Below are positions 52,262 through 61,153 of a stretch of 64,000 bases of DNA, one piece after another; position 1 is the stretch's first letter; each line of letters starts with the position of its first letter. The DNA is from Chitinophagaceae bacterium PMP191F. GTDB lineage: Bacteria > Bacteroidota > Bacteroidia > Chitinophagales > Chitinophagaceae. The stretch is from contig LGYU01000031.1 of the NCBI GenBank assembly GCA_001302245.1, positions 1 to 64,000 on the forward strand, read 5' to 3'. Made by a program: the position numbers and the translations under genes. The notes under the pieces were generated by a model. That model was not told the DNA's origin. It did no database searches and was given only the letters and a program-made list of their open reading frames with translations.

Positions 52262-53727
52262 TGGCGGTTTTACAGGACATATTATATAAGGTGAGCATCC
52301 GCTTGGTACAGGGAAGCACTTCTGTGGAAGTGACTAACCTGCAAACCGATTCGCGGAAAGTGGAGAAAGGCAGCGCGTTCATTGCTGTAAAAGGCGTACA
52401 GGTGGATGGACATCAGTTCATTGACAAGGCGGTAGAAAAAGGTGCAGTAGCAGTAATTGCTGAAACATTGCCTGCTACCCTGCATGAGGGAGTGACTTAC
52501 GTGCAGGTAGATAATAGTCATGCGGCTGCCGGTTACATTGCACATAATTTTTATGGTCATCCTTCAGAAAAACTGAAGTTGGTAGGTGTAACGGGTACCA
52601 ATGGCAAAACCACTATTGCTACTTTACTGTATAAACTGTTCTCGGCATTGGGGTATAAATGTGGTTTGCTGAGCACTGTAGATAATCATATAGGTGATGT
52701 GATTGTTCCGGCCACGCATACAACGCCGGATGCCATTAATCTGAATGCACTGCTGAGGCAGATGGGGGATGCCGGTTGTACGCATGTGTTTATGGAAACA
52801 AGCTCACATGCTATTCACCAGCACCGGATAGCCGGGCTGCAATATAGCGGAGCGCTTTTCAGCAACATTACACATGACCACCTGGATTATCATAAGACCT
52901 TTGATGAATATATCCGTGTAAAAAAGTCATTCTTTGATTCATTGCCGGCCAACGCATTTGCTATTTCCAATGCAGATGACAAACGTGGTGCTGTAATGCT
53001 GCAGAATACCAGTGCTAAAAAGTATTTCTACAGTTTGCGTACCATGGCCGATTTCAAAGGCAAGATCCTGGAAAATAGTCTAACCGGCCTGGTGATGCTG
53101 ATCAACGACCAGGAAGTGCACTTCAGGCTGATAGGTGAATTCAATGCCTACAACCTGCTGGCAGTATATGGCGCGGCCATCTGCCTGGGTGAAGAAAAAC
53201 AGGAAGTGCTGCGTTGCCTGAGTGTGTTGAGCGGTGCGGAAGGAAGGTTTGATTATGTGGTATCACCCAAAGAAAAGATCATTGGTATTGTTGACTATGC
53301 ACATACACCCGATGCATTGCTGAATGTACTGGCCACTATTAAAAAGGTGCGTCACGGACATGAGCAGATCATCACAGTTGTGGGATGCGGTGGTGACAGG
53401 GATACTGCCAAACGCCCGGTAATGGGAATGGTAGCCTGTGAACACAGTGACAAAGTGATCTTTACTTCAGACAATCCCCGTAGTGAAGATCCTGAGCAGA
53501 TACTGCGTGATATAGAAAACGGATTGAATGCAGCCGCAAAAAGAAAATATATTTCGATAGCTGATCGGAAAGAGGCTATCAGAACAGCGATAAACCTGGC
53601 CAAGCCAGAAGATATTATACTGGTAGCCGGTAAAGGACATGAAAAATACCAGGAGATAAAAGGAGTAAAACATCCTTTTGATGATAAAGAGGTGTTACGG
53701 CAAATGATAGATCTGTTCGATAAGTAA
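52261..53727 (+). CDS. murE: UDP-MurNAc-tripeptide synthetase MurE, meso-DAP type
   Basis: A 488-residue Mur ligase: ATP loop TGTNGKTTIATLL near 110-122, substrate-binding ETSSHA near 180, VDYAHTPDALLNVL near 343. The specificity motif is DNPR (near 404-407), the form that selects meso-diaminopimelate rather than lysine, so the murein is DAP-type. Start is GTG sharing one base with the ftsI stop. Adds the third amino acid to UDP-MurNAc-dipeptide in the cytoplasm. Confidence 0.97.
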   Translation: MAVLQDILYKVSIRLVQGSTSVEVTNLQTDSRKVEKGSAFIAVKGVQVDGHQFIDKAVEKGAVAVIAETLPATLHEGVTYVQVDNSHAAAGYIAHNFYGHPSEKLKLVGVTGTNGKTTIATLLYKLFSALGYKCGLLSTVDNHIGDVIVPATHTTPDAINLNALLRQMGDAGCTHVFMETSSHAIHQHRIAGLQYSGALFSNITHDHLDYHKTFDEYIRVKKSFFDSLPANAFAISNADDKRGAVMLQNTSAKKYFYSLRTMADFKGKILENSLTGLVMLINDQEVHFRLIGEFNAYNLLAVYGAAICLGEEKQEVLRCLSVLSGAEGRFDYVVSPKEKIIGIVDYAHTPDALLNVLATIKKVRHGHEQIITVVGCGGDRDTAKRPVMGMVACEHSDKVIFTSDNPRSEDPEQILRDIENGLNAAAKRKYISIADRKEAIRTAINLAKPEDIILVAGKGHEKYQEIKGVKHPFDDKEVLRQMIDLFDK

Positions 53728-54000
53728 AGTGAAGCAAATGAAAACGTGCTTCGATCAATCTGAGTATCATGGACGGTTACATATAGCTGGAAGCAGACAT
53801 GAGTGGTAAAGGGAAGGGATACGGTGATAACCAAACCGCAAAAAGAAGAAAGAAAAAGTTTGACGTGTTCTGAAACTTTATTCACTCATGACTTCTGGCA
53901 AAAAACAAGGGACAACAATTTTTCATCAACAAAGAAGGGACGGAGGAGTAAGCAATAAATTATTCTCTTTTACCGGAAAAGGCGTAGCAAATAAAACTAT

Positions 54001-55281
54001 ATGCTGTACCAGCTAACGGAGTGGTTAAAACAAATGGGATTGAAATACCCGGGTAGTGCACTGTTTCAGTTCATTACTTCAAGGGTGTTGCTGGCGGTAA
54101 TATTGTCGTTGGTGATTTCGGCCGTTTTTGGTAAAAAGCTAATCAATTACCTGCGTAAAAAACAGGTAGGTGAAACCGTAAGAGATCTGGGTTTGGCAGG
54201 AGAGCAGCAGAAAAAAGGAACTCCAACCATGGGTGGTCTTATCATCATCCTGGCAATACTGGTGCCTACACTGTTGCTGGCAGATCTGCACAAAGCATAT
54301 ATCCGCCTGATGATCTTTGCCACTATCTGGCTGGGTATAGTTGGTTTCCTGGATGATTATCTGAAACTGCGTGCAAAACGCCTGGCCAAAGAACAAGGCA
54401 TCCCTTATAAAAAAGGTGACAAGGACGGACTGGCAGGATGGTTTAAAGTGTTAGGGCAGGTAGTGCTGGGTATTGTGGTAGCTGCAACCCTGTTATTCAA
54501 TAACAATACAAAAACGTGGCGTGAGTACACTGGCGTTGTAACACAGCAGAATAAAGACAGTATTAAAGTAGTGAAACTGGATGGCAAGGATAAATATTTT
54601 GTGGTGGCAGATGCGCCGGTAACAACCATTCCGTTTGTAAAAAGTCACGAGTTCAACTATTCAAAACTATTGCCTGTAGCAGTAAGAGGGTTTTCCTGGA
54701 TATTGTATATGCTGATCGTGATCTTTATTATCACAGCAGTATCTAACGGAGCCAATATTACTGATGGTCTGGATGGGATGGCAACAGGAGTCAGTGCGAT
54801 TATTGGGGCTTGCCTGGGTATTTTTGCCTATGCCAGCGGCAATCTTCGGTTTGCCGAATATCTCAATATCATGTACATCCCCAATCTGGGTGAGTTGTCC
54901 ATTTTCATTGGAGCCATGATCGGTGCGTGTGTAGGATTTCTGTGGTACAATGCTTTTCCGGCACAGGTGTTTATGGGCGATACGGGAAGTCTTACACTGG
55001 GAGGTATTATTGCATCGCTGGCCATTATTGTACGCAAAGAGTTACTGATACCTATATTCTGCGGTGTGTTTCTGGTAGAAGTGTTGAGTGTAACACTGCA
55101 GGTAAGCTATTTCAAATATACTAAGAAGAAGTATGGGGAAGGGCGACGGATATTTTTAATGAGTCCTTTGCACCATCACTATCAGAAGCTGGGATATCAT
55201 GAAGCTAAAATTGTAACAAGATTCTGGATCGTAACCATACTATGCATCATGTTTTCGATTGTAACGTTGAAAATAAGATAG
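54001..55281 (+). CDS. mraY: phospho-MurNAc-pentapeptide transferase MraY
   Basis: A 426-residue membrane enzyme with about ten helices that makes lipid I from UDP-MurNAc-pentapeptide and undecaprenyl phosphate. Motifs: GTPTMGGLIIILAI near 78, FLDDYLKLRAKR near 120, NITDGLDGMATG near 257, FMGDTGSLTLGG near 326 and PLHHHYQKLG near 393. It is longer than the 360 residues of proteobacterial MraY because of a periplasmic insertion at about 175-225, common in Bacteroidota. A 273-base spacer after murE has no gene. Confidence 0.97.
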   Translation: MLYQLTEWLKQMGLKYPGSALFQFITSRVLLAVILSLVISAVFGKKLINYLRKKQVGETVRDLGLAGEQQKKGTPTMGGLIIILAILVPTLLLADLHKAYIRLMIFATIWLGIVGFLDDYLKLRAKRLAKEQGIPYKKGDKDGLAGWFKVLGQVVLGIVVAATLLFNNNTKTWREYTGVVTQQNKDSIKVVKLDGKDKYFVVADAPVTTIPFVKSHEFNYSKLLPVAVRGFSWILYMLIVIFIITAVSNGANITDGLDGMATGVSAIIGACLGIFAYASGNLRFAEYLNIMYIPNLGELSIFIGAMIGACVGFLWYNAFPAQVFMGDTGSLTLGGIIASLAIIVRKELLIPIFCGVFLVEVLSVTLQVSYFKYTKKKYGEGRRIFLMSPLHHHYQKLGYHEAKIVTRFWIVTILCIMFSIVTLKIR

Positions 55282-55469
55282 TGGGTCATCATTGAAAGAT
55301 GCTGTTGTAAGAACGTACTATGAAAAAGAGTTACTGAAAAACCACGCCTCTCTAATTCGATCCATGGAAAAACCATGAAGCAAGAGATTGTGGTGCAGTA
55401 AAAGTCCAAACTAGCGAAAAACCCCCTTAATCCGGTTGAAGACTTGTAGATAAAAAATGGTGCTGGTAC

Positions 55470-56813
55470 ATGAGTAAACGTCTGGTAATATTAGGAGCTG
55501 GTGAAAGCGGGATCGGTGCTGCCATTCTGGGTATGCGGCAAGGATATGACGTTTTTGTGTCGGATGGAGGCGCTGTTAAAGACAAGTACCTGCACGAGTT
55601 ACAGCAATACAATATCCCTTATGAAGCCGGTAAGCATACTGAAGAACTGATACTGAATGCGGATGAAGTGATGAAAAGCCCGGGTATACCGGAAAAAAAC
55701 GAGTTGGTAAAGAAGATCCGTCAGCAAGGCATTCCGGTTATCAGCGAAATAGAGCTGGCCTATCGCTTTAAAGGCAACAGCAAAATTGCAGCGATTACCG
55801 GCAGCAACGGAAAAACCACTACCACATCATTATTATATCATATCTGTAAAACCGGTGGACTGGATTGTGCACTGGTAGGGAACATCGGTTATTCTTTTGC
55901 GCGCCAGGTAGCGGAAGATCCCAAGCCCTGGTACATAGCAGAGATCAGCAGTTTCCAGTTAGACGATATAAAAGAGTTCAGACCAGATATCGCCGTTATA
56001 ACCAATATCACTGAAGACCACCTTGACCGGTACGAGTACCGTTTTGAAAATTACATCGACAGCAAGTTCAGGATTGTGATGAACCAGACCTCAGAGGACT
56101 ATTTTATCTATTGTGAAGACGATCCTGTAACCATGCAGTATATAGGAAAATATAAAATCAATTCTAACCCACTACCATTTACTATGAGCAGAGAACTCAA
56201 CCGGGGCGCCTTTACTGTTAACGATCAGATGACGGTAACAACCAATGGCGATGAGAAAATGCAGATGAGCGTTCATGATTTTACCCTTCGGGGAAAACAC
56301 AATCAATACAATACTATGGCAGCGGGTATTGCAGCGGCTACTGTGGGCATCAGAAAAGAGAAGATCAGGGTAGCAATTGAGAGTTTTGAAAGCCTGGCAC
56401 ATCGTATGGAGCCGGTATCTACTGTACGTGGAGTACATTTCATTAATGATAGCAAAGCCACCAATGTAAACAGTACCTGGTATGCCCTGGAAAGTATGGA
56501 CAAACCAACGATCCTGATCCTGGGTGGTGTGGATAAAGGAAATGACTATTCTATTTTACAGGACCTGGTGAAAGAAAAAGTAAAAGCGATCGTATGTCTG
56601 GGAACTGATAATAGACCCATTCACGAAGCATTTCAGAGTGATGTGCCGCTGATGGTCAATACAACCAGTGCAAAAGAAGCGGTAAAGGCTGCCTTTCATT
56701 TTGCCAACAAAGGCGATGTTGTATTACTGAGTCCTGCTTGTGCAAGCTTTGATCTGTTCAAAAATTACGAAGATCGCGGCGATCAGTTCAAGCAGGCAGT
56801 GAGGGAGCTTTAA
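55470..56813 (+). CDS. murD: UDP-MurNAc-L-alanine--D-glutamate ligase MurD
   Basis: A 447-residue Mur ligase of normal length: N-terminal LVILGAGESGIGAAILG, ATP loop ITGSNGKTTTTSLL near 111, EISSFQLDDI near 157, NDSKATNVNSTWYAL near 328 and LSPACASFDLFKNYEDRGDQF at the end. Adds D-glutamate to UDP-MurNAc-L-alanine. 188 bases separate it from mraY; a heptad repeat starts right after its stop. Confidence 0.97.
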   Translation: MSKRLVILGAGESGIGAAILGMRQGYDVFVSDGGAVKDKYLHELQQYNIPYEAGKHTEELILNADEVMKSPGIPEKNELVKKIRQQGIPVISEIELAYRFKGNSKIAAITGSNGKTTTTSLLYHICKTGGLDCALVGNIGYSFARQVAEDPKPWYIAEISSFQLDDIKEFRPDIAVITNITEDHLDRYEYRFENYIDSKFRIVMNQTSEDYFIYCEDDPVTMQYIGKYKINSNPLPFTMSRELNRGAFTVNDQMTVTTNGDEKMQMSVHDFTLRGKHNQYNTMAAGIAAATVGIRKEKIRVAIESFESLAHRMEPVSTVRGVHFINDSKATNVNSTWYALESMDKPTILILGGVDKGNDYSILQDLVKEKVKAIVCLGTDNRPIHEAFQSDVPLMVNTTSAKEAVKAAFHFANKGDVVLLSPACASFDLFKNYEDRGDQFKQAVREL

Positions 56814-56814
56814 G

Positions 56815-56849
56815 GTTATAAGTGGTGAGTTACAGGTTGTAAGTTGAAT
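56815..56849 (+). repeat. heptad spacer repeat, five units
   Basis: GTTATAA-GTGGTGA-GTTACAG-GTTGTAA-GTTGAAT, starting 2 bases after murD. Same GTTnnnR type as 50052-50079. It forms the left flank of the four-helix-bundle gene, with inverted copies on the right flank. Confidence 0.7.
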
Positions 56850-56921
56850 ACATCGTAGAGAGCAGTAGGCAATTGACAAGCAGTTAATGGCCGTGTGATT
56901 AGAAGCGTACAAATCTTTTAC

Positions 56922-57299
56922 ATGGGTACGTTTCGTGATTTGATAGTGTATAAGAAAGCTTTTGCGCTGGCGATCGAGATTTTTGAAATGGTAAAAGCTT
57001 TTCCTAAAGAAGAAAAGTATTCGTTGACAGATCAGATAGTGCGTAGTTCCCGGTCTGTTTGTGCCAATATTGCGGAAGGATACAGGAAGAAAAGATATGC
57101 AGCGCATTTTGTGGCAAAGATCACAGACTCGGATATGGAGAATACAGAAACGCAGACAAGGCTCGATTTTAGTCTGGCCTGCGGTTACATTAAAAAGGAA
57201 AAGTATAATGACCTTTTAAATAAAAGCGAAGAAGTTGGAAAGTTGTTGCAGGATATGATCATGAAGCCCTATAAGTATGGATGTCTGCATAGGGGGTAA
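56922..57299 (+). CDS. four-helix-bundle protein (S23/23S rRNA intervening-sequence family)
   Basis: A 125-residue protein of the family also called 23S rRNA intervening-sequence protein, related in fold to the Avd accessory proteins of diversity-generating retroelements. Start at the ATG giving MGTFRDLIVYKKAFALAIEIFEMVKAFPKEE; nine earlier codons are open. Hallmarks: F-RDLIVYKKA, EEKYSLTDQIVRSSRSVCANIAEGY, and a Glu-rich later helix pair. Its role is unknown. It interrupts the dcw cluster between murD and ftsW, where no such gene belongs, and is bracketed by heptad repeats in inverted orientation, which suggests recent insertion. Confidence 0.9.
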   Translation: MGTFRDLIVYKKAFALAIEIFEMVKAFPKEEKYSLTDQIVRSSRSVCANIAEGYRKKRYAAHFVAKITDSDMENTETQTRLDFSLACGYIKKEKYNDLLNKSEEVGKLLQDMIMKPYKYGCLHRG

Positions 57300-57303
57300 G
57301 AAA

Positions 57304-57336
57304 ACTGCAAACTGACAACTGCAAACTGACAACTGG
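57304..57336 (-). repeat. heptad spacer repeat, inverted relative to 56815-56849
   Basis: ACTGCAA-ACTGACA-ACTGCAA-ACTGACA-ACTGG on the plus strand; on the minus strand it reads as GTTGTCA-GTTTGCA heptads, the same GTTnnnR type as the left flank of the four-helix-bundle gene. It ends one base before the ftsW start codon. Confidence 0.7.
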
Positions 57337-57337
57337 T

Positions 57338-58570
57338 ATGGATCAGATTTTTAACAGAACGAAAGGTGACAGAGTGATCTGGGCCATTGTATTGATACTG
57401 GCGCTGGTATCTATGCTGGTGGTATATAGTTCCACTGGTTTGCTGGCATATAAGTACAATCGTGGCAATACAGAAGTGTATCTGTTCAAACAGATCGCGT
57501 TCATGATCGTAGGTTTACTGGTGATCTATTTTTCGCACCGGGTAAACTATACAGTGTATTCAAAAGCGGCAAGGATATTATTCCTGTTGTCTGTGCCATT
57601 GCTGATCTATACACTGTTTTTCGGGGTAACACTGAACGAAGGGAGCAGATGGATAAGACTACCGATCATCAATCTTACGTTTCAGACCTCTGACCTTGCC
57701 AAGCTGGCGTTGTTCATGTACCTGAGCCGTTTGCTGAGTAAGAAACAGGAAGTGATAAAAGATTTTAAACAGGGATTTTTACCGGTTATAACACCGGTAA
57801 TTATCATTTGTATACTGATCGCTCCGGCCAACCTGTCTACAGCATTGCTGATCGGTGCCACCAGTATGTTGCTGATGTTCATTGGTCGTGTAAGTTCAAA
57901 ACACCTGCTGATGGTCATTGGTATTGCAGCAATACCGGTAATGATACTGATATTATTTGCAGTAGCTTATTATGATAAGTCTGAAGGAAAAAGTAAAGAA
58001 CTGCCTTCTTTTGTAGAGGTAGCAAGGATGCCAACATGGATAAAAAGGGTACAGAACTTTATCTATGACAACAAGGAAGGTGATAAAGATGACAATTACC
58101 AGGTAAACCAGGCCAAAATTGCTATTGCAAAAGGAGGCTTGCTGGGAAAAGGACCGGGCAACAGTGAAACAAGAAATTTCTTGCCACACCCATATTCAGA
58201 TTTCATCTTTGCGATCATTATAGAAGAATACGGATTGGTGGGAGGCGCCTTCATCCTTTTTGTGTACCTGATATTCCTGTTCCGGAGTATCCGCATATTC
58301 AGAAAATGTCCTTATGCATTTGGTGCATTCCTGGCATTGGGACTTAGTTTTACGCTGGTGATACAGGCGCTGATCAATATGGCGGTCACAGTAAACCTGT
58401 TTCCTGTAACAGGAGTAACACTGCCGCTGGTGAGTATGGGAGGAAGTTCATTCCTGTTCACCTGTTTTGCAATAGGTATTATATTAAGTGTAGCCCGGAA
58501 CGTGGAGAAATCGGAAGGAAAGGAAAAAGAGAAATCAGCAGCGGCTGGCGCACAGCCTGTAGCTGCATAA
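57338..58570 (+). CDS. ftsW: septal lipid II polymerase FtsW (SEDS family)
   Basis: A 410-residue SEDS glycosyltransferase with about ten helices. Features: DRVIWAIVLILALVSMLVVYSST at the start, NEGSRWIRLPIINLTFQTSDLAKLALF near 92, PANLSTALLIG near 163, QVNQAKIAIAKGGLLGKGPG near 242 and FPVTGVTLPLVSMGGSS near 350. Polymerises septal glycan with FtsI. Its ATG is immediately after the heptad repeat, so its translation signals may have come with the insertion. Confidence 0.96.
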   Translation: MDQIFNRTKGDRVIWAIVLILALVSMLVVYSSTGLLAYKYNRGNTEVYLFKQIAFMIVGLLVIYFSHRVNYTVYSKAARILFLLSVPLLIYTLFFGVTLNEGSRWIRLPIINLTFQTSDLAKLALFMYLSRLLSKKQEVIKDFKQGFLPVITPVIIICILIAPANLSTALLIGATSMLLMFIGRVSSKHLLMVIGIAAIPVMILILFAVAYYDKSEGKSKELPSFVEVARMPTWIKRVQNFIYDNKEGDKDDNYQVNQAKIAIAKGGLLGKGPGNSETRNFLPHPYSDFIFAIIIEEYGLVGGAFILFVYLIFLFRSIRIFRKCPYAFGAFLALGLSFTLVIQALINMAVTVNLFPVTGVTLPLVSMGGSSFLFTCFAIGIILSVARNVEKSEGKEKEKSAAAGAQPVAA

Positions 58571-58582
58571 CCGAATATATAC

Positions 58583-59677
58583 GTGAGCAAAAAAATTATC
58601 ATAGCAGGAGGTGGAACCGGTGGTCATATATTTCCAGCCATTGCCATTGCCAATGCCCTGAAAAAACAAGCACCTTCTACAGAAATAATGTTTGTAGGTG
58701 CAAAGGGCAAAATGGAAATGGAAAAAGTACCACAGGCTGGCTATAAGATAGAAGGACTGGATATAGCGGGATTTAACCGCAGCTCTTTGATAAAAAATAT
58801 CGGACTGCCATTTAAACTGGTAAAGAGTTTTATGCAGGTACGGCGGATTGTGAATGCCTTTCAGCCGGATGCAGTGATTGGTGTAGGAGGATATTCCAGT
58901 TTTCCCGTATTGCGATATGCACAGGCAAAAGGCATTGCAACATTTATACACGAGTCAAACTCGTTTGCCGGCAAATCCAATATGTTGCTGGGAAAAAAAG
59001 CCATAAAGGTTTTTGTAGCCAGCGACGGAATGGAAAAATTCTTTCCGGCAGATAAAATACTGATAACCGGAAACCCGGTGCGCAGCAATATTGTACAGAA
59101 TGCTATAACCAGGGATGCGGGCATTGCTTTTTTCGGATTAGATCCTGCACTGAAAACCGTATTGGTAACTGGTGGCAGTTTAGGTGCAAAAGGCATTAAC
59201 GAAGCTATTGATGTGCATATTGAAGAGTTTGGAAAAAATAATATTCAGCTGGTGTGGCAAACAGGAAAATCTTATGCTGCAAGAGCGAAAGAAATAGTGG
59301 CCGGTAAAAAAAATATCTGGACCAATGATTTTATCACGCAGATGGAATATGCATTCGCCGCAGCAGATATTGTAGTGTCAAGGTCTGGTGCAATGGCGAT
59401 AGCAGAACTGTGCGTGGTAAAAAAGCCGGTGATATTTGTTCCGTTCCCGTTTGCGGCAGAAGATCACCAGACGGTGAACGCACAGAACCTGGTAAATAAA
59501 GAAGCCGGGCTAATGATAAGGGATAGTGAAGCAAAAACGAAGCTGGTCGCCACTGTGATTGAACTGGCAAAAGATCAGTTATTGCAGCAAACACTGGTAC
59601 AGCATATCAGTAAACTGGCAGTGACAAATGCAGATGAGTTGATTGCAAATGAGGTACTTAAGCAAATTGCTCATTAG
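58583..59677 (+). CDS. murG: UDP-GlcNAc transferase MurG
   Basis: A 364-residue GT-B enzyme, normal length, that converts lipid I to lipid II on the inner face of the membrane. GGGTGGHIFPAIAIA near 8-22, GVGGYSSFPVLRYA near 97, HESNSFAGKSN near 119, VTGGSLGAKGINEAI near 194 and VSRSGAMAIAELCVVKKPVIFVPFPFAAEDHQ in outline. Start is GTG, 12 bases after ftsW. Confidence 0.97.
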   Translation: MSKKIIIAGGGTGGHIFPAIAIANALKKQAPSTEIMFVGAKGKMEMEKVPQAGYKIEGLDIAGFNRSSLIKNIGLPFKLVKSFMQVRRIVNAFQPDAVIGVGGYSSFPVLRYAQAKGIATFIHESNSFAGKSNMLLGKKAIKVFVASDGMEKFFPADKILITGNPVRSNIVQNAITRDAGIAFFGLDPALKTVLVTGGSLGAKGINEAIDVHIEEFGKNNIQLVWQTGKSYAARAKEIVAGKKNIWTNDFITQMEYAFAAADIVVSRSGAMAIAELCVVKKPVIFVPFPFAAEDHQTVNAQNLVNKEAGLMIRDSEAKTKLVATVIELAKDQLLQQTLVQHISKLAVTNADELIANEVLKQIAH

Positions 59678-59740
59678 TTTGAAAGAAAGAAGTAGACAGG
59701 TTGATAAGTTGATAAGAAACTTGAAATAAGAAATAACCAG

Positions 59741-61138
59741 GTGACTAAGTTTGAAGACATACAACAAGTATATTTTATCGGTATCGGTGGTATTGGTATG
59801 AGTGCATTGGCCCGCTATTTTAAGTTTCACGGCAAAGAAGTAAGCGGTTATGATAAAACCGAAACGTCTTTGACAAAAGCGTTGCAGGAAGAAGGCATTA
59901 AAGTACATTATGAAGACCGGCCTGATCTGATACCAAAAGATGTACAACTGGTGGTATATACACCGGCAGTACCAAAAGATCATAAAGAGCTATTGTTTTA
60001 CCAGCAAAATGGTTACCCGGTATTGAAACGCAGCGAGGTATTGGGTATCATCACTGAAAGTTCTTTTAATATCTGTGTTGCCGGAACGCATGGAAAAACC
60101 ACCATCACTACCATGGTGGCGCATTTACTGCGACATACAGGGTATGGATGTAATGCTTTCCTGGGTGGCATTGCCGTGAATTACAACAGCAACTACTGGA
60201 GCGATAAGCGCAATGTGTGTGTGATAGAAGCAGATGAGTACGACCGTAGTTTTTTACGGCTTAGTCCGGATGTGGCAGTGATCACGGCAATGGATGCTGA
60301 TCACCTGGATATATACGGAACGCCGGAAGCTATGGAAGAAGCCTTCATCAGCTTTGCCGGAAGGATAAAGTCAGGAGGTTTGTTGATCAGTAAAGCTGGT
60401 TTGCGCAGAGGAAATGAATTAAAGGCACCATCTCACGTGAAGTATGGAGTAGAGAATAATAAAGCAGATGTGTACAGCACCAATATCAGGATGAAGCAGG
60501 GGAGTTATACGTTCGATGTGGTATTCAGGAACGAAACCCTGCATAACATTACATTGAATATGGGTGGACTGCACAATGTTGAAAATATTACGGCAGCTAT
60601 CGGCGTTGCCAGGCACCTGGGAATAGAAGAAGATAAGATACGCAATGCTGTAGCTGGTTTTAAAGGTGTAAAACGCAGGTTTGAATACATCGTTAAGGAA
60701 CAGGGGCTGGAAAATGGCAGTGTGATATTTGTTGACGACTATGCGCATCATCCTGAAGAATTACGTGCATTGATCGGCGGTGCTAAAAAGTTGTTTGAAG
60801 GTATAAAGTGTACAGTGGTGTTTCAACCGCACCTGTTCAGCAGAACAAAAGACTTTGCAGAGGAATTTGCAGAAAGTCTTGATATGGCAGATGAAGTGTT
60901 GCTGTTACCCATTTATCCGGCAAGAGAGTTGCCGGTTGCCGGTGTAACCAGCGAGCTGATAACAGGTGGTATGAAAAACGTGCATAAAAGAATAGTGAGT
61001 AAGGAAGAACTATTGAATTGGGTAAAGAATGATTATGTACCAGCATTGCAACAGGGGGGTGGGCTGCTGATAACAGCCGGCGCAGGAGATATAGATGCGT
61101 TGGTACAACCAATAAAAAGTATAATAGAAAACAGATAA
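59741..61138 (+). CDS. murC: UDP-MurNAc--L-alanine ligase MurC
   Basis: A 465-residue Mur ligase: N-terminal VYFIGIGGIGMSALARYFK near 10, ATP loop AGTHGKTTITTMVAHLLR near 113, EADEYDRSFLRLSPDVAVITAMDADHLDIYG in outline near 166, and FVDDYAHHPEELRA near 332. Adds L-alanine to UDP-MurNAc. Start is GTG. A short 8-base tandem, GTTGATAA twice (59700-59715), lies in the 63-base gap after murG. Confidence 0.97.
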   Translation: MTKFEDIQQVYFIGIGGIGMSALARYFKFHGKEVSGYDKTETSLTKALQEEGIKVHYEDRPDLIPKDVQLVVYTPAVPKDHKELLFYQQNGYPVLKRSEVLGIITESSFNICVAGTHGKTTITTMVAHLLRHTGYGCNAFLGGIAVNYNSNYWSDKRNVCVIEADEYDRSFLRLSPDVAVITAMDADHLDIYGTPEAMEEAFISFAGRIKSGGLLISKAGLRRGNELKAPSHVKYGVENNKADVYSTNIRMKQGSYTFDVVFRNETLHNITLNMGGLHNVENITAAIGVARHLGIEEDKIRNAVAGFKGVKRRFEYIVKEQGLENGSVIFVDDYAHHPEELRALIGGAKKLFEGIKCTVVFQPHLFSRTKDFAEEFAESLDMADEVLLLPIYPARELPVAGVTSELITGGMKNVHKRIVSKEELLNWVKNDYVPALQQGGGLLITAGAGDIDALVQPIKSIIENR

Positions 61139-61153
61139 AGAACCTGTACAACA

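Noticed and set aside
53352-53885. 177-codon open frame antisense to the end of murE
   Set aside because: Shadow of murE; low-complexity Ser/Phe-rich product with no recognisable family and no promoter.
56922-57299. Diversity-generating retroelement suggested by the Avd-like four-helix-bundle protein
   Set aside because: No reverse transcriptase, template repeat or variable repeat is present in the window.
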